Positions 55,661-64,000 of a stretch of 64,000 nucleotides of DNA are shown piece by piece (within the stretch, counting starts at the first letter, position 1; each line of letters opens with the position of its first letter). The position numbers and the translations under genes are program-made. The notes under the pieces are model-generated. The model was not told the DNA's origin. It was given only the letters and a program-made list of their open reading frames with translations, and searched no databases. The stretch covers positions 7,378,001-7,442,000 of the forward strand of contig OZ316895.1 of NCBI GenBank assembly GCA_973895155.1, in the 5' to 3' direction. Source of the stretch: Marsupella aquatica (lineage: Eukaryota; Marchantiophyta).

Positions 55661-57900
55661 CACGGGTATTGAGCTAATCTACCATAAATGGTTGATCATG
55701 ATTATGTTCTCACTTTGGGGTAGAGACTGAACGTGAATGATTGCCCCATTATTGTTTACAATGTGTACTCACCAATTGCACAGCAAGGTTGATGCACAAG
55801 CTTAATCTCCTTAGTGAGTGCTCTCTTGAAATTCTGGGTGCCTTTACTGAGAAGAATCCAGAGTTGCCCCATCCAGATACTGAGAACTCTGGATGGGGCA
55901 ACAGTAAACTTCTTCAACCTCTACTTTTACTAAAAGAATTAATATGAAAAATCCCTTCCCTTCCGAGTGGTTTAAAAAAAAAGAAAAAATCTTTAGATTT
56001 GTTTTATCTGCAGCTCAAATCTAGGTCACATTTCTCTTATGAGATTGTTATGCACTTGTCATTTGTAAGAAATTTAGTCCCAAAGGAAACCCAATGAAGG
56101 GGAGAAACCAAACCAGGGAAATCCCCAAAAAGGCCTAAGAGCCTGAGTGTAACATCTTCTTTGTGAGACCATGCTCTAAGCTCCACAATTTTTTACTCGA
56201 GGGAATCCTAATTGTGTAAAGGCTATGATTGCTCTCTTTGCCTAAAAAGCTTGATGCCTATTCACCACTCAGAATATATTGATGGAACCCTAAATTGAAA
56301 TGTCTTAGTACTTGATAGACCTCATGAGCTGTTGGGTACATTGATTTGAGATCTATCAACAGTCTGGATCACTCATGGGTCACTCATGGGTTCATCAAGA
56401 AACACTTTGCAATTCGGGGGTCCATCAAGTATCTCTCTGGAATATATGTGAAACACTGAAAAAGAGTTTCTTCACCTGAACTAAAGATGAAAACCAAAAG
56501 GACCCAAGACTAAAGGCTATTTTTGCCGATGTGTAAAGCTGTGAAGCTATCCATAGCTCATGGGAGGTCCTTAGTTCCGAGTCTGACAAGTGGAGCTAGC
56601 TCTCCTGAAAGGTACCTTGTTCACAGGAGGCTCTAAAGAGAGGCGAACGTAGCCTTGTGTGCGAGGCTCATGCATGCACATGCACAGGAGGTCGTTCGCT
56701 CAATCTTTGACAAGTGTAACTTGCTCTCACGATTGGCTCATACATTTCTGAAAGTTGGCTGTTGGAGTTTTTGCGAAATTTGATTGAGAAGCCCTCACGC
56801 CACTAAATCTCCTACGAGCAGTCAGCAAGAATACTCACCCATGCGTATTACCTTTACTCTGATGTAGGACAGTTTTGCTCTAGCTCGACCTCATGGAAAC
56901 TGACTCCATTCTGCCAATGAAAAGCCATGCCTACATGATCCTACTAAGGTGTTAGAAGATATTTCTTAAAACAGAATCTCTGACAATTTGGCGACAATCA
57001 CAATGAGAGGTTGGTTAAAGCTCAAGATGCCAGGATTAGCCCACGTTCACATCGTAGGGTGCACCGGACAATGTTCCACAGCCTAATAGATGTATCATGC
57101 AATGTGTCACTATGAAAAAATTGCCACTCGGCCTCCATGTACGCACTTCAAGTTTTGGCGAAAAAAAACCTAGTTAAGGGACGCCCATGAAAGACGAGAT
57201 GAGGAATCATAGCGTTCGAAGAGTTAGGCTCCTTCCAAACCCGGACTATTGGATGCCCTCCACCCATGAAGGAGTGCAAGCCAACCAAAGTCCTCCCCCT
57301 GCAAAGGCCCACCTGAGAGCTATGCAGTCGCCGTCACATGCAAGCTCTTGTCAAGCCTATTCTGTCACTCTGCGTTGCTGCGCAATACCTCCCATTCTCG
57401 CAAGTCACTGTGAATTGTGCCCCCATCTCACACTATCCCTCTCCACTTCTCCAATTCTCTTCCCAGACTGGCACCGAGGTTGCCACAACACTCTTTTACA
57501 GGTCCCTGAGGAACCCGTATCATGCCTTTTGCGCAGTGAGCCTCAAGGGAACTATCCCTATTATTTGTAAACGCGAATCAACAACCACAAATCTTAATCC
57601 ACATCTGTCGAACTAGTGTCAATCCAATTTTACTGGAATCAATGATTCTTCCCCTTTTCTTTGTCAATGGTACAATTTCGAAGTAATGTCACCTACCAAA
57701 GAATGGTCCCCCCTAAAGAACCCTGCGATGACTTCGCATGCAAATTATGAATTTGGCGGTGGGGAATCCTGTACACTATGGATTAAAGTTTGGTTTCTGG
57801 AGCTAATTTATATCTGACGGGCTTATTCCGGAGACTCACATTTTAAATCCCTCAATCCTATTCAAAAATGTCCACACTGCCCCTCTCCGATTAAAATGTT
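55661..57900. other. Intergenic downstream of TAF5, unassigned
   Basis: No gene was recognised. Between about 56,600 and 57,620 G+C is higher and open frames are longer (for example 57,187-57,570), but none shows a domain, an exon boundary or a codon pattern I can defend. It could be an organelle-derived insertion, a pseudogene or unique spacer. Confidence 0.3.
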
Positions 57901-57913
57901 GTTTGTTGTGTGG

Positions 57914-60900
57914 TCAACTCTTCTCCGAGGATTTAGTAGGTTTTGGTGGGCTAAATGCCCCAGCAGCTAGAAGAAGATTTCTCCTTGAAAACTGCAAAAG
58001 CATAAACGTTCGGAACAAACTGATCTGAGAACTTCTTCCATTTTTGTTATTTCAGAGAACACGGCTGGCAGTCTTTTCTTGACTGGAACATTATGCAAAG
58101 TTAGAAGGCACAACATCCCAAATGTGGTCAAAAGTATGAGGGACAAATACTTAGTTGACCGATGAATAGAACTTGAACTAAACATGACATGAAGACGAGC
58201 ACGGCTTTTGAACTTTAAATCAGGCAAATGGCCAAGAACGATAACGCTAACCAACCCTGCGCAGGCAATGAATATGAGAATAGACCCTGCTTGATGGTAA
58301 GCCATATACCTTGAGAGTGTACACTGGAGTTGATTTTGTTGGTAAGGTCTTCAGAAGTCTAAGACGTTTTGCCCCTCCCGACCTAGAAGATATCAGTACA
58401 AGTTTTTGAGTATCCCTGTCTTTTTGTTCTAAGTGCTACAGAATCTGGACATTAATGGACAAAGCACTCGAATGCATTTGTACTATAATTTGATGATAAC
58501 TCCTGAGAACAGCATTTTTCACTCTCAAGGAAATAAACGTCGGTTTGAATGCAGTTCCAAGTTCAAGAACATGCAAAATTGACACCAACATAAACACAGA
58601 GAATGAAGGATTTGCTTAAATGAAGCGAGGGAGAGAGTGAGTACTTCTCATCGTTGGCACGAGACACTTTAGAGCTGGAATTTACATCCCATAATCTGAC
58701 TGTGTTGTCAGCGGACCCTGACCCGAGAAGAGCCCCTTCACCACTGCAGTCGAGCATATATCAATGGATCATCAGTAATCTCTCACAAAAAACAATACAT
58801 CCCAAACGTTGAAATATCATACGCTTCCTTCTTCCCAAACATTCAGTTACGACTTTCTCCCTACGATGAATTAGCTGAGAAGAAATTAACATAACATTGC
58901 CTCAAGTGTGGACAGAAAATTACCTGAAGGCGAGGGTCCACACACACCCCGTATGGCCAAACAATGGCGTAACACATCGACCTGATCCTAAGTCCCACAT
59001 CATAATGGCGCCATCTTCATCCCCAGATGCCATGTACCGACCATCAGGCGACATCGCAAGAGATATCACCATCCCGCGATGACCAGTAAAGATCCGCATA
59101 CACTCCCCAGTTTGCACATCCCACAAACGGACGGTCTTATCACTTGATCCAGTTGCAATATAATTGCAATTTACGTGCCATTGCACACACTGCAAAAAGG
59201 CAAGCAGACGAAAATCAGAACGTAAAACAGAGGACCCAGATAAGGGGGACCCACAAAGTTAACCAAAGAAAACAATGAGTAGAATGTCTCACATCAACAT
59301 CGGACAGATGACCAGCCATAATCCGTAAAGGTTGCATTCGCTCGGTTGACCAAACCCGAGCAGTCCGATCATGTGATGCGCTAGCAAAATAGTGGCCTAC
59401 GGGACAGTACTGCAAAACAACAGAGGATTAAAAAAACCGTAAGCTACTGCTGCTCAGCTTTGATATGCGAGGTGGGAGTTTAAGTTTAAGCTTTGATATT
59501 CGAGGCTTTGAACTAGGTGTCATAGACGGAGAGTGATCCTTCTAGTCGTTCCACTGGACTTGACCTCCATGACCCTAGGAATGTAACCGAATCAGCAGGC
59601 GGTGAGTCAATTTGGGAAAGAGACCAGCCACCAACTTTGCAGTAGTTTTCTGTACTGAACAATGTCCAGTAGCTGTTTCCAACCTTCCGCTCTTATTCAC
59701 GAACTTTCAATCAGCATAATCGATACCCACTAGAGAAATGGCAAGCTTGAGATAACACCCACCTGAACGTCCCACACTGGATAATTATGTCCTTTATAGC
59801 ACACTAGGTTGGCATTAAGCTTCAAACTCCAGAGGCGAACTGTACATCCAGAATAGGAAAATCGACGGAACAACAAACGTCAGAAGTGGCAGAACGATGT
59901 TAGAACAGAGGACAAATTTTCTGGGTTTAAAATGAGTTACTAAGAGTGATCCACCAACGGGTGAAAAGTTCTTTGCCGTTCAATCGAACACTGTATATAC
60001 TCTTCAGGAACTACAACAGGACTTCTGATGAAACGAAGGAAGCATCCTCTGTACAAACCTGTACAGTCTGCTGAAGAAGAAAGTAAAAAGTCTCCGTCGG
60101 GGCTAAAATTTGCTGCATATACAGGGCCAGCATGACCTTTGAACATGGTATACGTTTTCTTGCTGTTATCCAATATTCCTCCAGTCGTATTCTCTATAGG
60201 ACTTTTGGTCGACCCATTTGCCAGACCTACAGAAATAACATGCATGACTGAGTGATAGGCGATGAAATTTGCCCCATCAATGTCACCTGCAAACCATCAT
60301 CTCAGAGCAAAGTAAAAATCATAGGACGAGTTCAAGATAAGGGATTACCATGCTCTGATGATACTTGGGTTTCACCAGACTTTGTCATGTCCCACAACTG
60401 CACGATGGCAACAGATAAAGTAATTCAAATATGAACTCCTTTCGGATCCAATCAAGTAGCCTCATTAGATTGCATTAAAAGTGACATCACATGACCGCAA
60501 GTTTGCACTAACTTCTTGAAGTAAGGCTTCACAACGCCTCCCATTAAACATGAAAAACTGCAAAATGGACCCCAGCATCCTATGATGTCCTCCCCTTGGG
60601 CATTGAACTGATCTCACGCATCACAAAAGAGAAAAAGTTCCGTCTATCATCGTCTAACACTTACTCTCTATTCAAGAGATATGGTACTGACCTTCAGGGT
60701 TGAGTCAGAAAATCCTCCAACAACCAAACCTCCATCCGCTGATATGGATGCACAGTTGAGACTGGTCCAGATCAATGGAAATTAAGGTTAGATCATGAAT
60801 GAGAATTTGAAGACCAGTCAATATCAAATGAGGAAGCAAGCTTTCACCACAATAAAGATGCATGACAACACGAAACCACATGGATTCGAATCACTGGACA

Positions 60901-63900
60901 CCAGCAGTGTATCGAAAAGCAATGTATTCAAAGAGTCACCTGTTGTGAGTGTTGATGAAACTATAAAAGCTTACAGAGGGCAATGCACTGCTTCCCAGCC
61001 GAGCCCTATTCCGTAAATCTTCCAACGCTTGGCGCTCCAATTCTTCAGCACTGTGCAAGCAAACAAAAAGCTTTTTGTTACTTTAGTCATAAAGAGGGCC
61101 AAAAATATGATTTTATGAAAGGACCGCAGGAAAGGCCTCTCCATAATGGAGCAACCGATGGATTATGCCATAGAATGAAACTGCATGAAAAGGAAGGACC
61201 AGTAGGTAGTAGGTTGAAAGCACCATACATAACGGGCATCGGGAGCTCTGCTTTCACTCGATGTACCGAAGCAGCAGCAGTGGCTTCTGCCTTGGAGCTC
61301 TTGCTGGCTCCAGTGCTGGTCTTCTCCTTCTTTAACTTCTTGTTACCAGACCCATGCTTTCCACCTTCTGATGTCCGCTTCTGCAACAAGAAAGTAACCC
61401 ATTTGGTGAATGACGCATATTAACTTACCTGACCAGAACGCTTCTCGCAATTAGACACCCAGAAAAGGTGGTCTGGCCTTTTCCCCCTATCTCCCCATCC
61501 AATGAGTCCAATAGCGGATGAAGCACTCGATAATTGAGGTGCTCATCTTAGCCAGCAGAATAATCAGAGCAAGTTTTAAAATCGACTAGTATGGAGAAGA
61601 AGGCCTGCTTTGGATGGCCCACCACACACACCAGAACAAATACGATGAACATACTGATCACGACCATTGAGCATTAAGATACATTATGAATGCACCGCAA
61701 CAGCTTGTGTAATGACATCGTGTGCAATACCACAACGCGCCTTGATGACAAAAACAGATATCAAGTGGTATGGGATGTTGAGTTGAAGACTTACTTTCGT
61801 ATCATCAGCTTCTGCATTCTTCTCCTCAATTTCAGCCTTTTCTGCTTCTGCAGTCAGCTCCTTTTCTAGTTTTTCTTCCAATGAGTCCTCAAGAGCCTAC
61901 AAGGGAGCGTAATGACAACTCGATCTCAGCAACTGGAAGACATTTCTGCCTAAAATAGGTGGTTTCGAAAACGGAGAGGGATCATGAACTTGATTGAGAT
62001 TTCGTGAACCCCTGGTGGTTGAAAGAAATCAGACATGGAAAGAACAGAAAGGGAGAACACAACCCATCTATAAGTCCACATGACCCGTAAGACAAATAGA
62101 AGAGAGATTACAAAGCTGTGAAGTGCCTGCAAAAGAAGTAAAAGGTAAAGACAAAGAAAAGAAGATTAGGTTGCTTACCCCCCATCGTATGTCTTTCTGA
62201 TTGATCAGGTCTAAGGCTTCCTGTGCTTTCCCGGTCAATGTCACAGCCTCTTCCTCCTCAAAAAGAGGTGATGGTTGTCCAGGAAAAACTGTCAAACACC
62301 CATATCAGTCGGAGAGAGAATAGAAGGAAGACATCCACTCGGCATTTCTACATGTCATTTCGAATGCAAGATGGAGAAGTCAACAATCATGAAGACATTT
62401 GCTGACCTTGTAAGTTGATATGCTCATTGACAATGCCTAGCATGAGCATTGAATCAGTATTATGAAGGTACTGCAACAAAAGCTCGAAGGAATACTGATA
62501 CACATTTCACGAGAATACAAACAAACAGCTATCGTCAGATTGTGATTCCAAATGGGACAGAGGATAATCTGCGGTGAAAATGTTTCCACAAAAAATCGCG
62601 AGGTAGTGATAATCACTTCGTGGTAATGTCATGAAACAACACGAAAAAGTTCCACGACCACTTGCCATGCAATTAAGTGACTCAATTGGAAGAAATTCTA
62701 CTGCATATGTGTCAGTTTCGCACCTGGCACATTCTTATGCCAATCTTGTTTTCCCGAAATGAGCGTGCAAGTTCTGTTTCCTGCAATAGAACACTACTGT
62801 AAGCCAGACAACAAACAACGGATGCAGGAAGATGCCTGTAGAATAAAATAGCGTCCGTCATCACCGCAGCGAAGTTCAAACTCTTCTGTCTAGCATTCTT
62901 TAACACATAGACAACCATGGAAAAGACGAAGTGGATAAGACGGCTGTCGAGCTGTCTGCCAGACTGGTACAAATACTGTCGAACGATTTCACATCACAGC
63001 AGTACGTGAAAGTTGCTACAAATAGTATGAACTACTAAATTAAATATGTATATACAAAAGTAAGAATAATAAAAACCTACAGACGTAAATAACGAGGAAG
63101 AAGACTGAGTATATGTTCACTACGTGACCCAGATGCTCAAAGGGACATTCCCTGTTTGACTGGACTGATAAGAGCAGTGCAGTCGACCAGCACGTCGAAG
63201 GGAATCTTTTGATGGGCATCCTGTGCGATGAGGTATATCTAGCACTTAAAATGAAGAAGACGGAAAGAATCCAACCTCGAGGTGCTGAGGTGCAAGAACA
63301 CCCTCCAGTTTCTGCAAATCTCTCAAATGTAGAGCCTCATGATCGTCTCGGAAACATTGGAAAAACGCACGAGCTGCAGATGTCATGCAAGTGAAACGGT
63401 TTCAGCTTTATGAGCTGGTATTTGATTGTTAATTCTTCAACAAGCACTACTGAATATAAAACCTCAGTCTTGCCACGGTGACTAAGAAAAATACCAAATA
63501 GACAGCTGATTGGCAAGCTTGATCTAGTTACAAGTTACAACAGAAATAAGAGACAGTCGCTCCTACCTTCTTGTGAATATCCTTTCGCAACCAAGTCCAT
63601 AAAGGAATGCACATAAACAGGATAGAGAATCCGAAGAAGCTCATTCTGTCACACAAGGATAACTTTGTAAGTGTTCGTCCCATTCCCAGGTATGAACAGA
63701 AACTAAAGACAGAGTTTCCTGCAATTTAAAATCTGGACTGAAACTTGCAATTGACAAGAGGATAAAATTTATGGACAGAAAAGAGAATTGCCAATCATAA
63801 AGCTTCACGAAAGCTGCTGACAGTTTGTATCAGCGGTCAGACTCGTCTACCTTGTACTGATCCAAAGAGGAGTGAACCCAAGACCGTAGCTTGCTGTAAC

Positions 63901-63932
63901 TTTCCTTGTAGCGTCCGGGGCTATTATCAGAC
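57914..63932 (-). CDS. TAF5: TFIID subunit TAF5 (WD40), 18 exons, 5' end outside window
   Basis: A core scaffold subunit of TFIID in Pol II transcription initiation. Exons in coding order: 63851-63932, 63567-63645, 63276-63373, 62724-62780, 62407-62494, 62179-62288, 61795-61896, 61229-61380, 60940-61050, 60692-60761, 60349-60397, 60059-60226, 59763-59839, 59293-59409, 58924-59189, 58645-58743, 58310-58382, 57914-57991. All are GT-AG and in phase, giving 624 residues here. The first exons encode the TAF5 NTD2 dimerisation domain (YSKLRSWVHSSLDQYK, ELLRILYPVYVHSFMDLV, LHLRDLQKLEGVLAP, IVNEHINLQ). A Lys/Glu-rich linker and the EELERQALEDLRNR helix follow. The C-terminal half is a WD40 propeller (SHDRTARVWS, GSSDKTVRLWDVQTGEC, SGDEDGAIMMWDLGSG, GSADNTVRLWD). 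It ends FSRRNLLLAAGAF plus a short basic tail. The LisH domain and start codon lie beyond the right edge. For exon 60059-60226 the acceptor at 60,228 was preferred over one at about 60,287, which would leave a 60-base intron. Confidence 0.96.
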
Positions 63933-64000
63933 CTGTTATAGTTTCATTCCAAAAGTGCTCAATTAATATGGATCATAAGCTCCCCACCAGAATATCCGAT

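Noticed and set aside
56390-56460. Short match to a copia RNase H-like phrase (KYLSGI)
   Set aside because: Only a few residues resemble the family and no flanking copia sequence was found; probably chance.
57967-58305. 112-codon minus-strand frame
   Set aside because: It lies across the last TAF5 intron and reads through both splice junctions of confidently placed exons.

Overview
The window is eukaryotic nuclear DNA from a land plant. Supporting this are a plastid-type acyl carrier protein with a transit peptide, a plant respiratory burst oxidase (RBOH), a plant-type TFIID subunit TAF5, a GT29 sialyltransferase-like gene, short GT-AG introns, and a Ty1/copia retrotransposon whose primer-binding site matches plant initiator tRNA-Met. 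The AT-rich, gene-poor, repeat-rich layout would suit a non-seed plant such as a moss or lycophyte, but that is inference; the sequence alone does not settle the species.

Layout: 1-2.2 kb has no recognisable gene. A GT29-like gene lies on the minus strand at 2.2-3.4 kb. From 3.6 to 10.1 kb there are tRNA-derived SINE-like copies, local duplications and one small transposon. A complete, very young copia element with apparently identical LTRs occupies 10,136-16,627. From 16.6 to 32 kb is a repeat landscape: solo LTRs, 8-bp-TSD MITEs, ~0.9-1.2 kb long-TIR elements, AT-rich CTAG-ended elements, SINE heads and tandem duplications. The RBOH gene (12 exons, plus strand) runs 32,801-38,596. A unique but unassigned stretch (39-41.5 kb) follows, then a minisatellite split by a LINE-like insertion (41.6-43.4 kb) and more repeats. 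The plastid ACP gene (4 exons, minus) spans 47,668-49,715. From 50.2 to 55.7 kb lie a block rich in the octamer TAAGTGCA, an inverted-repeat element carrying a nested solo LTR, and a second minisatellite block. The last 6 kb hold 18 exons of TAF5 (minus strand), whose 5' end lies beyond the right edge.

The four host genes do not form an operon-like unit. They serve unrelated roles: Golgi glycosylation, apoplastic ROS production, plastid fatty-acid synthesis and basal transcription. I saw no CRISPR array, no bacterial-type system and no rRNA gene. The most notable signals are one non-autonomous MITE family with five copies, all with 8-bp target duplications; a decoy splice acceptor/exon start inside RBOH intron 1; an in-frame TGA between gag and pol of the otherwise pristine copia element; nested insertions that give a relative time order; and the TAAGTGCA-rich block.
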